This document shows, one piece after another, positions 25,401-37,202 of a stretch of DNA of 64,000 nucleotides. Position numbers and translations under genes: made by a program. Every line of letters starts with the position of its first letter. Within the stretch, counting starts at the first letter, position 1. The notes below the pieces were generated by a model. That model did not search any database. It was not told the origin of the DNA and saw only the letters and a program-made list of their open reading frames with translations. This DNA comes from Brachionus plicatilis (taxonomy: Eukaryota > Rotifera > Eurotatoria > Ploima > Brachionidae): positions 902,231-966,230 of the forward strand of contig QEOQ01000141.1 of the NCBI GenBank assembly GCA_010279815.1. The letters are read 5' to 3'.

Positions 25401-28400
25401 AAAAAATGATAATTAATTTTGATAAATCCAATATAGTTATTTTGCTACATTTAAAACCGCTACAATTATTTAAATTTGAGAGCTCGGTTTTTAAGTGAAA
25501 TAGCTTAGTAAGTTAAATGCTTAGAATTAAAAATTTTACCAAAATTGATTGTTCATTTTTTTTCAAAATTAATATTTTTCAGAGTTAAAAATGAATAAAT
25601 CGAAGAAGTGATTAGGGTAGTGTATCAAAATACAGACTAATTTTTTCATATAGACATAGACTAAAAAAGTAAAGACAAATTTATAAAGACTCAAAAATTA
25701 TACAGAATAAAAGCACAAAGAACATAGAAAAAAAATTTGTAGAACACATTCTATTCAGATCATTCTTATATTCATTCTCGAATATTAATAAGATTCTTAG
25801 CAAAAATTTTCTTTGTTTTTAATTATATTCATAGTGTTTATGCATTCAATTTAGAAAAAAATTAAATTTTAAGTCTCTCAAAAAATTTGTTGCTTTTTGA
25901 ATAACTAACTTTTAGCTTAATGTATTTTAATGTAGACACAAGGCTAAAGAATTTTATGTAGAAAAAGAATTTTTAATCCGTCTGAGTAATTTTGATGTTA
26001 TATTTTTGAAAATTTTCTTCGAATCAGACTTTTATTAAGAGCCCAAATTAAACAAGTCAGAAATGTCTTTTTAATTTAAAAACCAAATGTCAAGCTTGAC
26101 TTGTTACAAAAAAGCAAAAAATTCAAGATAAATATTTGTAAATTTCAATTGGGAAAAAGCTTTTGACGAATAAAAAAAATTATCGATAGAATAAAAAAAA
26201 CTTCTTTATAGTACATTCAAAATTTTATTTATTTTAGTATAAAAAAAACAAATTATTAATACATAAAAGTCAATTTAATTTGAACTATAGAATAAAAATA
26301 TATCTCTTAGAATACTTTCATACAGTGGTGATTTGATACACCAGTGTTTTACGAAAAATTACGTAAATTATAAGGATTTTACGAAAATTTTGGTAAAATT
26401 TGTAAAAATTCAAACGGCCAAAATTTTTTGAAAAAATGTCTTTTTTTCCTAAAATTGAAAATTTAAAAAATTTTTAAAAGATTTTAAAAATAACTATTTT
26501 TAGCCAAAAATAACGTTAATTTTGGTATTTTTAGTAAAAATTGGTAAAAAAAAAAGTAAAATTTTGAAAAACTTAATTTTTTATATTAAAAATTTTTTAA
26601 AAATATGCAACTTTTTACAAATCGATTATTCATATCAAAAAGAAAATTATAATTTTTTAATTCTAATCATCAGATCAGTCACCGTCTCTTTGAATTACTA
26701 TTTAATAACCTTAAAGTTTTTAATTAATATTTTAAAAATAACAAATAATCAAATTTTAAAAATACTTTTTTTAAATAATTTATACTTTTTTTACACTTCT
26801 CTGGCGTTATAGATTTTGAAGATCATTGATGGCTTCTATCATATCTGATTCTGAAAAGCATCCTTTCGCTCACCTTAACCTTTAGCTCGTTCCACAAGAG
26901 CTCAATTGGTTTTAGGTCGGGAGATTTAGGTGGTCATTTATCCTTAATTTTCAAGAGCTAGAGAAATATTTTAAATAAAAATTTAAAGTTCCTACCCAAA
27001 AAACATTATTTATGCTTAAAAAATTCACCCAAACATCAGATTTGTTCTCAGGATCAGAAGTCTGGTGAAGTCTAACACAGAGTCATGGTCTCTCGCTAGT
27101 GAGAAAAAATAATCGGCCAGAATTTCTTGATATTTGAAAACATGTTTTCCATAAACACCTATTTGTACGTGTATTTTAAATTTTCCATTAAATTAGTCTT
27201 ATGTAAAAAAAATCAAGTTTTTCAAAATTACTGATTTTCCAATTTTTTCCTAAAATAACCAAATTTAACGTTATTTTTGGTTAAAAATAGTTATTTTTGA
27301 AATCGTTTAAAAAAATTTTTAAATTTTTGATTTTTGGAAAAAAAAGACATTTTTTTGAAAATTATTGGCAGTTTTGAATTTTAAAAAATTCTCAAATTTT
27401 CGTAAAATCCTGATAATTTGCGCAATTTTCGTAAAATACCTCTTTTTCACTTTCGGATTTTTTGTTAATTTATGCAAAATGTGATAAAATTTGGTTAATT
27501 TATGGTATTTTACGTATTTTTTCGTAAAATAGCGGTATCAAATCACCACTGTACATTCAAGAATAAAAAATAATAAGAAGAGTATAAAATAAATCAATCA
27601 AATTCTAAAGTGGTTTTACCTTAAATGAGCGACCTGGTTTCTTTTTTGCTGGTCTATTTAGATCAACTACCTCATCCTCAACTTTCCTTTTACTTGGACG
27701 TCCACGACCTCTTTTTCCTTTAACCTTATTTTCAACACTAATTTCTAGTTGGCACATATTATATTTAAGAGTCTGTGAATCACTTTTTGAAATGTTTCGA
27801 TGTGAATCGTTCCAGAGAAATGTTTCAATTTCAGTATAATTGGTAAATACCTTTATCCCATTCTAACTTTTTTTTTGGCATTCTTAATCTTTTTAGGAAT
27901 TTTAGAAAAAATAATAGTTATACTGCAATTTTTTTATACTAAAGTTGCAAATGTTATACTTAATAAAAATAAATATTTTTATGCTAAATTTTATTTTTTT
28001 ATTCTATAAAGCTTTTCTTTATTCGTCAAAAGCCATCGTCAATTTCAATTTTATTTTCGATTGATGGAATTTATGATTTGATTTTTTTGATGTCATATAA
28101 AGAACTAAAATAAAAAATTAATAATTAAAATTTATATATTAATCTTTTTCTTATTTTTTTTATAAAATTTTACCTGCAAAAAATTGACTCTAAGAAAAAA
28201 AATTTTTTTATGAGTTGATGAATTTTTTAAGCGTTTTTCTTTTAACTTGTTCAAAAAAATTTACTCAAACTTTCAATTTATAGTATCTATCTTCTATTTT
28301 AGCTATGACGATAAAAATAAAAAAATATAAATTCCATTATTCCAGATGAATTGAGATTTTTTAAATATTTTTACATTGAATTTGACTGAGATTTGTGAAT

Positions 28401-31400
28401 TTTGAATAATCGACAAAAAAATTAAAAATTTATAAGATAAATTTTCATCACATCTATGATCTACTTGGTTAGCTTTAATGTTTTTTTTCGAAAAAAAGAA
28501 TATTTTATAAATCCTAAAATTTAATATCCTACTTTTATATTTAACTTAATTCATTATTTTGCCATTTAATAATTTAATTTTTTTTTACTGAAACTTAACT
28601 TAAAGATAAAAATTAAAATGAACGTTTTTATATTTTTGAAAATCGAATAAATCAAAAATTAATTTTTTTTGTTGTAGAAAGCTTTTAGAAAAACTGCCTA
28701 ACCGCAACCTCTTGCTTCCAAATGCGCCTATCACACCGTTTTCCTCTTCTAAAAAAAGTAAGCATCCGTTCAAGCAGCTTATATCTGGATCAGGTAAATA
28801 TTCTTTTTTTAACATACACGAACCATCAAAAATCCTTAAAATCAGCTCTATTCCTTTAACCAACACTAACAAACTAACAAAAAATTTTTTTCCTCTTAAC
28901 AATCAGAAGCATTTAAGTACCAAAATATTAATTCGCCTGATATTCGTTTTACAGACACATCCGCAAATGCCATACTGCCCACTGCCTCAAATATAAACTC
29001 CTCAAGAACAACGGGTGACACTAAATCCCAAAGTGGTCTAAATAGTGAAAAACTGCCACAAACACCCATGATCCTAAATCAAAAACAAATTGTCCAACAA
29101 ACTCCATCGACCCTTACCAAAGAACTATTGAGCCAGTCGGCCAATCCTGGCCTACACAAACAACTGAAATACGAAGACTCACCATCCATGTTAATCAATC
29201 AGTCGTGCGATCTTGGCTCCATGAAGTACAAAATTTTTTTACATTTTCAAAATACAGTGATGATTTGACAACACTATTTTACGAAAAATTACGTAAAATC
29301 CCGTAAATTAACCAAATTTTACCACATTTTACGTAAATTAACGTAAAATCCGAAAAGTGAAAAAGAGGTATTTTACGATAATTTTGGTAAAATTTGGTAA
29401 AATTCTTAAATGGAATAAAATTTTTGAAAAAATGTTTTTTTTCCAAAAATCGAAAATTTAAGAAAGTTTTTTTTTATACCGATTTTAAAAATAACTATTT
29501 TTAACCAATTTAAAAAATTGTTTTTTAAATTTTCGATTTTTGGAAAAAAAAGACATTTTTTCAAAAATTTTTGGCCGTTTTGAATTTTTTCATAGTTTAC
29601 CAAATTTATCGTAAAATCGGCAAAATGTGGAAAATTTTACATTTTTACATTTTCATATTTTTAGATTTTTTGTGCAATTTTTTATAAAATTTTTTTTTTA
29701 ATTTTGTTAACTAAATAATTTGGAAGAGTTATTTTTTATTTTCTGAAACATTGCACAAAAAATCTAAAAATATGAAAATGTAAAAATGTAAAATTATTTT
29801 CATTTTGCCGTAAAATCCTGATAATTTAACGCAATTTTTCGTAAAATACCTCTTTTTCTCTTTTCATATTTTACGTTAATTTACGTAAAATGTGGTAAAA
29901 TTTGGTTAATTCACGGTATTTTCCGTAATTTTTCGTAAAATAGTCTTGTCAAGTCACCACTGTAAAAGTCAATAAAAAATATTATTTATTAAAAAAAAAA
30001 ATTTTTTTCTAAATAGACAAAAATATCAACATGACAAGAATGTTAACAGCGAACTGAACCATGAGTGTCGCCGCCGTTTGGACTTGCTTCCATCTGGTTC
30101 GTGCAAAAGCCACCATCACTACCATCATCATCACCACCATCATCCATCCAAACACACCAAAGAACACCATCATCACCATTCGGAGCGCAAAAAACAGCAC
30201 CAGTATGTTAATGCAATACCACCAGGCTCGCTAACCCACCGCTCCAATCGCTACATAAACCAGTCCGATCTGTGCACACAAATAATCAGCGGCAACCTCA
30301 ACACCAAATCCAACAGTGACCAAAATTTGCAGTCAACAGAATGCTTGATCTCTTTTTCATCCAATTCCTCCAATTCATCCACAGACTCGCACAAAAACCA
30401 GGCCAAAACTGGCGGCAGCGTGTCAATTTGTACATCATCGCTGCAGCACAATTCAGCGGACAATTCAATGAGATGCACACTTAAGCGTGGCAGACCAAAC
30501 ACGCCAAAAACAGGCCTGTCAGTGGACTACAGGACCCGCAAATCATCAGTTCCAAATACACCAGAGTTCAAGAACATGGCATGTGCGCGCGCCAACAACA
30601 CCATCAGCAATGATGACATTTTGAAGCCTAAAAAAATGATCAGCAGTGTGTCATCTACTTCGCTGAACACGGCCATGGTCCTCGATCAGGAGGATGACGA
30701 GAACGCCGACAAGATAAGCATAGTGACCAACAACGCTAATCCGGACGATCTTAACGACGCCCGGATACTTGACATAGCGTTTAATGGTGACGAAGATCTG
30801 CCTGACGAATATGACAGCGAGGAAAACATATGCGAGGTGAAAATAGAGGACGATTTGGAAGAGTCTGGCCACAAGTCACCAAAGTTGTCCAGGAGCTTTT
30901 CTTTGAGCAATTTGCATTCGGAAAAAAAAAAACTCGACCTCACCAACCAAACCACATGTTCCGAATCGGTGACCGAGTCTGTCAACAAGCTGTTGCGCAA
31001 AAAGTCACTGTCAGCTGATGTGTTGCTGAACGACTCGGCGTCCAGTGAGTCCCAGATGGCGAGCCAAGACAGTATGACTGAATTGTCAAAAGAGGAACAC
31101 GTGACAAATCCAATAATTGAGGAGCAGCGAAAAATGATACATTTTGAGCCATTCCAGTTCAAAGATGGTGATTTTGTCAAGAGTTTGGAGCAAGAGAATG
31201 TCAAAAATGAAAATATGCTGCAGTCATGTTTGCGCAGACAGTCTCTATTCAAGCTCAAAGAGACCATGAATGGAAAGGTGAGCAAGCAAGTGAGTGAAAT
31301 TGAGCAGAGAAAGCTGTCACCGTATAGATTTTGCAATTCGCCACTGAGAATGAAAAAATTCAAGGAGAGCTCAAGTTCGCTGAATGGGCGAAGAATTGGC

Positions 31401-31739
31401 AAACTAGGCGCTTCGCCGATCAGGGTGCCGAGCATTTTTAGCAAGAAAATTCTCAAGGAAACGCCGCGTGAGCACTACATAATCAAAAATGAGAGTGAGC
31501 AAAATGGACAAAGTCCGAAAATTTTTAGAAAGCTGAACAAGAACAGGTCGCTGAAAAGGCTCAACATGGTCTCTAATCAGGTGAGTTCCAATTTGTCCAG
31601 CATTGCGGAGAACGAAAATGGTTCTATGCTGGACGAATCGAGAAAAAATAGCAGCCAGTGCAAAATGGGCTCTCCGGTGGGCAAAAATTTTATCATGTCC
31701 AAAGAGTTGATTTGTTCTACTGAGTCAATTGATTTGTAG
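19454..31739 (+). CDS. Rho GTPase-activating protein, ARHGAP11A-like
   Basis: RhoGAP stimulating GTP hydrolysis by a Rho-family GTPase. Exons: 19454-19848, 19903-19999, 24305-25329 (the donor may instead be at 25323), 28678-28793, 28955-29225 and 30017-31739. Phases close, giving about 1208 residues. The RhoGAP domain spans roughly 112-340: GKVFGVEL, HVEGVFRRNGTASRLKELK with the arginine finger near R152, LVKLFFRELPESLL, LIYLMNFLKKI and NKMNSFNLAVCFAPNI. The GKVFGV start and short N-terminus (CIRLIVAQDLKESGI) match ARHGAP11A. So does the long basic, Ser-rich tail with SPLRMKKFKES near the end. The last exon adds a histidine run (residues about 650-685). An in-frame ATG 30 nt upstream is an alternative start. 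Large introns hold transposons. Confidence 0.8.
20555..20807. mobile_element. Decayed hAT-like MITE in RhoGAP intron 2
   Basis: The right end reads inverted as CAGAGTTGTTTAAAAATC and the left as CACAGTTGTTCCTCAAGTC, the same family as 18420-18935. Inside is a direct duplication around ATGGAACGGC/ATGGAACGAC (20693 and 20735). No clear target-site duplication remains. Confidence 0.5.
21997..22230. repeat. Dispersed repeat, copy B (empty site)
   Basis: Matches 5275-5467 joined to 5821-5870, with drift, through GTTAATGCGTC, CTTTTTACT and TTTTATGAT. It lacks the 353-bp MITE found in copy A, so it shows the pre-insertion arrangement. Lies in RhoGAP intron 2. Confidence 0.6.
22749..22777. repeat. 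(ATTT)n microsatellite, possible LINE tail
   Basis: TTATTTATTTATTTATTT on the + strand, followed by a polypurine tract at 22830-22870. Read on the minus strand this is a (AAAT)n tail like those at the ends of non-LTR elements. A similar tail with a polypurine neighbour lies at 2980-3180. Confidence 0.45.
26323..27551. mobile_element. Tc1/mariner-like element with long TIRs
   Basis: The ends read CAGTGGTGATTTGATA and, inverted, CAGTGGTGATTTGATA, flanked by TA at 26321-26322 and 27552-27553, the Tc1/mariner target. The terminal arms are about 200 bp and rich in TTACGTAAA and TTTTACGAAAA words. The centre holds a broken transposase on the minus strand. Total 1229 bp, in RhoGAP intron 3. The copy at 29255-29962 is a shorter relative. 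Confidence 0.85.
26820..27095 (-). pseudogene. Tc1/mariner transposase fragment
   Basis: Reading the minus strand, a short stretch near 26935-26855 gives WPPKSPDLKPIELLWNELK and then VKVSERM. This is the classic C-terminal motif of Tc1/mariner DDE transposases (WPxxSPDLNPIExLW). Upstream pieces to about 27095 are interrupted by stops and frame changes. The N-terminal DNA-binding part and most of the catalytic core are missing. The element can no longer mobilise itself. Confidence 0.75.
27605..27862 (-). other. Antisense AT-hook ORF inside a RhoGAP intron
   Basis: An open stretch of 85 codons on the minus strand with no usable N-terminal Met. Its C-terminal half reads NKVKGKRGRGRPSKRKVEDE, a textbook AT-hook (RGRP core in basic context), then AKKKPGRSFK. 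Upstream it has IETFLWNDSHRNISKSDSQT. GC content is above the intron background. After GRSFK comes AAG|GTAAAA, a possible splice donor. It may be one exon of a transposon-encoded or nested host gene. A short inverted repeat (GCTTTTGACGAATAAA at 26160, inverted at 28020) brackets it and the mariner. Family not recognised. Confidence 0.45.
29255..29962. mobile_element. Non-autonomous mariner-like MITE, 708 bp
   Basis: Ends CAGTGATGATTTGACAA and, inverted, CAGTGGTGACTTGACAA, flanked by TA at 29253-29254 and 29963-29964. The arms share the TTACGTAAA and GAAAAAGAGGTATTTTACG segments of the 26323-27551 element. It carries no transposase. The centre contains a separate palindrome (29633-29806). Lies in RhoGAP intron 5. 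Confidence 0.83.
29633..29806. repeat. Nested palindrome inside the MITE
   Basis: TTTTCATATTTTTAGATTT with TTTTGTGCAA on the left is mirrored by TTGCACAAAA and AAATCTAAAAATATGAAAA on the right, arms about 45 bp around a 70-bp loop. Most likely a small element inserted in the host MITE. Confidence 0.6.
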
Positions 31740-33640
31740 AATTGATTTTGTAAATAATTTTAATTGTTTAAATTAATCAAAAACTGCGTTCTTGAATTGG
31801 TTTAATAGTTAAATGTTAATTTTTGAGATTTTCAATCAATTAATGTTTGAATTTATGGCAAATATAATTTTTTTTTTGTTAAAATCTTTTTTAAGCTATT
31901 TTATTTCAATTTTTTTTTCAAGATTTATTGTAAATTTATTATATTCAAATTGGATTGGTAATGTTTTTTTTTTTTAATTTTAATATTTTTTTTTTCTAAT
32001 ATTCTCTTTTAATAAATTAGATTTTTGTCACATCTTAATTGTTATTTATTATTCGTGTTTATTGCTGGTGATTAATTAATAAAAGCATTATCTTTTAAAA
32101 ATTTGATATTTAACATTTTAAAGTGTTGATTTTCGATTAAATAACATTTGAAATAATTTTTTTTCTAATTAAATTTAAAAAAAAGATGCCTTAGAATTTC
32201 TTGAATAAATTTTTTTTTTAATAAGATTAGATTAGCATTTTAAGTTGAATAAAATTCTGTTTTACAGTTTACCTAAACAATTGCTCTTTTAATTTAAGCT
32301 GAAAGTTAAATTATTCTTTGTCCAGTTGTTTTGGGCTTTGTGACTTCTCTCGGATTTTTAAAGAAATTTTTGTTATCCTTGTAAAAATTTTACAAAGTAA
32401 CTTGCATCAAATTTTACTATGCAATAATATTTAAAAAAAAACTTAAAATTAGTTATTACAATTTGGCGACCGTTTCTCAGCAATTTTTTTTGTTGCCTTT
32501 TTATTTAGTAATTAGTCCTTACTAAATATTCATTTTAAAGATTACGTAAGAAATACTCTAACTTTTTCTAAAATTTTTATTTCAGCCTCTGAATGCATAA
32601 AGAAAACTATCAACTTTTTTTAATTTGTATTTTTTAATATTAAAAAAAATCGAAAAAAAAATATTAAATGATTTAATGCTTTTGTAATGATTTTTAGTTT
32701 TGTTTAATTTTAGTACTGGATATCCTATGATGTGTTGAATGCATATTTTATAAAAAGAAAAATTTAAAGCATTAAATTTTGTATCAATAAATCCTTTTAA
32801 ACAAAAAAACTATTACAAAAATATTTAATTTTATTTTATTATTGACAGACATTAAAAACAAAAATATTAAAAAATATTTTTTACTAAGTTTTTAATTCAA
32901 AATTGCCTAAATTCTTAAAACAAAAAGATAGAAATCTTTTAAATGGACGAAAAAACAGTTAATCGAGTGTAAAATAGTCCTAAAATGTTATGTTGTAACC
33001 TGAAATTTAATGGAAAATAAATGCCGTAATTATTTAGCTTTTTAAATTTAATAAACAATTCTCATTATAAGCAGGCGGTGCAGATTCCTCGGTGGCTTCT
33101 TATTTCAAAAAAATAAAAAAAAATTGCACTTTTTTATGCTTTAGCTGTGTTCTTGTTCTTGGCACGAGTTTTCGAAATTTACAGTAGCAAAGTAAATTTA
33201 AATTTATGTTTATTTTTTATTTTATTAATTATTTTCAAAAATTTCAATAAATTTTTCATAAAAACACCACTAGTTTTCCGCATTTTTCCGTAATAAGACA
33301 AAAAATGATTGAAATTCCGAATTTCACGCTTTTTAGGTATCTAATTTTGCGAAAATTATATAATATTAAGAAAAAAAAGTTGCGAAATACGCCAAAAAAT
33401 ACCGCTTTGAGTTTTTTAAGCACAACCTTTTAGCTGAAAGAAAAATTAACACAAAAAGAGTTGTTTGTCAAAAGGAGAGTAGTATCCGATTGTTTTAATT
33501 AAGATGTTTTTATTCTAATTTTAAATTTAAGCATTTTTTTCTTTCTTTAAATTCATAAATTATTATTCAAGTTTTAAATATTTTTAGATTTTAAGATTTA
33601 GAAGATTCGATCAAGTCAAATTAGGAGGACAAAAGAAAAA
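31740..33640. other. AT-rich intergenic DNA, nothing recognised
   Basis: Follows the RhoGAP stop. Long poly-T/poly-A tracts and no ORF with protein-like composition on either strand. Likely contains the RhoGAP 3' UTR. Confidence 0.5.
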
Positions 33641-34680
33641 ATCTAGTCTAATTAAAGCCGATCTAAAATCCGTCAAAGATTGATGCATATTTTTGGTAAT
33701 TTTTTCCTTCTCTTTTTCAATTTATTTTTCTGTTAGTAGGGTTTAGTTAATTATACTAGCATTTTTCTCTAGGTCTCATATACTTTCGCTCATTTTTCAG
33801 CTTTCCCTCTATCATCTTTGTTTTTTCTCGAATATTATGAATTTTATCTTGAATTTCTTTCATATTTGACATTAGGAGTAAAATATCGTCGGAAAACAGA
33901 TCTGTGCTAAGGTTATGAATTTTTGGAGCAGTTTTTTTTATTTTATTCTTTTAATAGATCTTCAACGTAAAAGAAAAGCTTAGGCAATAAGGGACCACCT
34001 TTTAACCGCTTTGGTTAATCTGAATAAAAGCTAAATTCGATTCCGTTAATCACAAAAACAATTAATTCATCATTATAGTTAAACAAACTATCAGTGGTTT
34101 TGTCTTTGAATTCATGCAAGTCCTTTCTCAAATTTTTAGTGTTTTTTTAAATTACAATAGCTTTTTTCTCAAGCTTAAAGGAATTAAAAAAAATCAAATT
34201 AAAAAACTTATTTGATTTCATACTGAAATTAAGAGTTCTTTTATTTCACTCATGTCGGCAGATTTAATTACAATTGTTGTCAATCTTATCTTGATATTTG
34301 TTAATATTTCATAAATTTTAACAAGGCTTAAATCTAAAATAAAATAAATAAACTAAAAAGTATTAACAAAACATACGCGTTGCAGACGTTTCTAATTGAA
34401 TTGTAGTTTTAATTTAATTGAATTCTATTAATTAAAATTCTTATTTATTGAAATAATTATTTTTAAAGTGAAACAAACTATCAGTGGTTTTATCTTTGAA
34501 TTCATTGAAGTCCTTTCTCATATCATCCAAGTCCTTTCTCACATTTTAAATGGTTTCTTCTATTACAATAACCTTTTTCTCAAGATTAAAAATCAATGAA
34601 AAAATTTAATTAAAAAATTTATTTGATTTCATACTGAAATTAAGAGTTCTTTTATTTCACTCATGTCAGCAGATACTGAT
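33640..34680 (-). pseudogene. Degenerate LINE, minus strand, with an internal duplication
   Basis: Minus-strand frames give GGPLLPKLFFYVEDLLKE near 34000-33940 and LSTDLFSDDILLLMSNMKE near 33930-33870. These correspond to the QGxPLSPxLFNxY...DL and FADD boxes of a reverse transcriptase. Further upstream, two direct copies (34077-34262 and 34467-34673) encode a coiled-coil-like peptide with EFKDKTTDSLF and ADMSEIKELLISV. Stops and frame shifts break the whole. It reads as a LINE remnant with a tandem duplication of its upstream part. Confidence 0.6.
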
Positions 34681-34689
34681 ATTCGACCC

Positions 34690-35315
34690 CATTAAGCTAC
34701 AAAAAAATGAAAATAAAAAACTAGATTTGCAAGGCATTTTTAAATTTACAATTAAAAACATGCCAAGTAAAAATAACCAAAATTTAAAAAATTATAAAAA
34801 ATATTTACTAAATTTTGAAAAAACTCATTAAATCAAAAAAATATGAAAAAACCTTAGTTTTTTAAAATAAAAAAAATTTACCAAAATTCCAAATTATCTT
34901 AAAAATAGTAAGGTATTCAAAATTGCTTTAAATTTAAATATGCATACCATTACACCCGAGCTTTTCAAATCTTTAGAGACTAGTATTATTAGAATTGGCC
35001 ACGTGTCTTCTTTCTCAAGCGTTATTTTTTTTAAGCTTACACATTGTGAACAATTGTTTTCTTTGCCAAAAATTAGTGTTGTTGATCGAAGTCCATTTTG
35101 CTCGATTTTTAAAATTTTAAAAAAACGATTTTCCATAATTTGTTGAATAGTTTTGCATCATAAATGAAAGCTTTTTAATCTTTGAATTGCAAATTTAAAT
35201 TTTTTAAATATCAAATAATAGTAAGAATTTTTTTTGTCTCAAAAAACTAAACAAATTTTGAAAAATAAAATGTTAAAAAATCTTTTTCGACATTGAACTT
35301 TGAATATTTTATGGG
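34690..35315. other. Unresolved patch with overlapping ORFs on both strands
   Basis: 34894-35136 (-, 80 codons) and 34940-35146 (+, 68 codons) overlap, and both begin and end cleanly. The minus one contains NNCSQCVSLKKITLEKEDTW. The base composition is a little richer than the flanks. I cannot recognise either peptide or decide which, if any, is coding. It may be a leftover of the neighbouring LINE. Confidence 0.3.
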
Positions 35316-35317
35316 TA

Positions 35318-36986
35318 CAGTGCACTCGCGCTACAACGAATGAGCGGGACTTTATAATGTCATTCGTTATATGAAAAGTCATTATATCAAATTTTCCATG
35401 TTAATTGATTGGTGTTAAAAAACAAAATGTATAATTGGGCGGCTGATAGATTTTTTTAGTTATTTATTGACAAAATAAGATAAAACACAAAGTAATTAAC
35501 ATAAACAATAAAAATAACAAAAAATTAAATAAACTTATTTGATAAACTTAAAAAACTTGTGATTTTCGATTGTTTTTTTGATTCGATTGATTGAATAGAG
35601 GCGATAGTTTGAAGACTGAATTTATCTCATTTCTACAGTCTTCTTTGCTTTTCATAAAATATTCTCTAGCTGTATTCAGTCCGGCGATTGCTTTTTCTTT
35701 GCTTATAAACTCTGTTTCTGTTTCTGTGGTTAGGGATGGTTCTGCTTCTTCGGTTTGCTCACCTTGTTCCAATGCAACTAAATCATCGCTGTATGTCTCA
35801 CCAGAAGGAACCAAATCATCACAATGTCGATAGGCATATTTGTCAAAATTCACAATTTTGTTTGTCAACACTCAACCTAGTTTCTCAAACTCTAGCTGAT
35901 TGTTGTCAATAGACTCAATGATATCCAAATTAGACGATTTTTTGAATCCTCCTTTTCTAAAGAATGCTGATATTGTAGATGGTGCCACGCTGTCCCAAGC
36001 AGTTTTTAATTTATAAATTGCATCCAAAACATCGATTTGTTTAGAAGTTGAACTGTATTCGATTGATTCAATTTTTTCTTGCATCATTAGGCTTCTGTAT
36101 TTCGTTTTGAATGATGCAATAACACCTTGATCCATTGGCTGCAGTACTGATGTCATGTTTGCTGGGAAGAATTCTATTTTAACATTAGAAAGCTCTTGTT
36201 GTTTGTGACCACTAAAATTGTCTACGAAAAGAAGTATTTTGCGATTTTCTGTCATGAATTGCTTGTTGATTTTGATTAACCATTCATCGAATATCTTTGT
36301 ATTCATCCATGCTTTTGAATTGAACCTAGCTTGAGCTTGTATTAGAGGACCATCGAGTGTAATTGAATTATGCGCTTTTGTGTCTCTGAACCACATATCC
36401 AGGTATTTTTCAAGCTCTTTGTACTCAGGCTCTCTCAATCTCTTAGCTTTTTCAATGTCACGCATGGACTCAGATGCTTTTTTGATCGCTTCTTGATTCT
36501 TAACGATTGTTGAGATAGTCGAAGCTGCTAATCCTTACTTGGGGGATAGTTCAGTTGGAGTTGCTTTATTATTGTAATCCTCTATTATCTCAAGCTTTAA
36601 GCTTATCTCAGGACTCTTTCTTTTTTTACTTTCCATTTTTGAAACAATAAAAATACACCAATAAAAATTTACTATTAAACAAAAAAAAGTTTATATAATA
36701 ATTTTTGATTGGTTGGTTTCTTTTTATTTTGTCATTATTTTTCAGGAGTTGACACATACAGATTAAAATTTCATTGATAAACAAAAATTATAACGAATGT
36801 GCTAAAAAAAGATTGTATTCGTTAAAGAAAGTGACAATTAACGTTGTTAAGTATGAAAATGGGCTTTGATTTCCCATTCGCAGTAGCGAATTTTTCATAA
36901 TTTCTTATTCGTAATATGATATTTTGTTAGCCATTGATTTGAATGGAGAGGAAATCGGAGCTTATACATCATTCGCTGTAGCACTG
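35318..36986. mobile_element. Tigger/pogo-like DNA transposon, internally deleted
   Basis: Left end CAGTGCACTCGCGCTACAAC and right end (inverted) CAGTGCTACAGCGAATGATG, flanked by TA at 35316-35317 and 36987-36988. Subterminal ATTCGTTATA-type repeats recur at both ends (35385, 36790-36910). Carries a broken transposase on the minus strand. Size 1669 bp. Confidence 0.85.
35548..36640 (-). pseudogene. Tigger/pogo transposase, two in-frame stops and a deletion
   Basis: Starts MESKKRKSPEISLKLEIIED, a psq-type helix-turn-helix of pogo/CENP-B transposases. The CENP-B-like segment EYKELEKYLDMWFRDTKAHN and GPLIQAQA follow. It then jumps straight to FNSKAWMNTKIFDEWL and KILLFVDNFSGHK, MTSVLQPMDQGVIASFK, the end of the DDE domain. 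Roughly 100-150 residues carrying the first catalytic Asp are missing between RF and NSKAW. In-frame TAA near 36535 and TGA at 35872 interrupt an otherwise open frame. The sequence is still easy to read, so inactivation looks fairly recent. Confidence 0.85.
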
Positions 36987-37202
36987 TATTGTCTGTTTTG
37001 ACCAGTAACTTTTATCGATTTTGATTTTATCTGTTTGAAGCATTAGCTACTTCTGACAAAAAAAATAAATAAAAAAAATTAAATATTATAAAAAGAAAAA
37101 GAAAAAAAAATAAGTTTCAATGAATAAGGGTACATGATGTAATTTAAGGATTTAAAAAGTGGACAGTTATAACAAAAACATATTAATAAAATACAACAAA
37201 AT

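Noticed and set aside
26522..26812. 96-codon + ORF
   Set aside because: AT-rich chance frame inside the mariner arm; the real coding trace there is the transposase on the other strand.
29226..29282. Read-through of exon 5 in the RhoGAP gene as a C-terminus
   Set aside because: The donor GTACAA at 29226 and the acceptor at 30016 keep phase into a 574-codon exon, so exon 5 is internal.
30686..31456. 256-codon ORF on the minus strand
   Set aside because: It lies wholly antisense to the last RhoGAP exon, whose + frame is open for 574 codons with phase-matched splicing and family-like content. The minus frame is a composition shadow.
34894..35146. Possible small gene on either strand
   Set aside because: Both strands carry similar-length ORFs and neither peptide is recognised, so no coding call was made.
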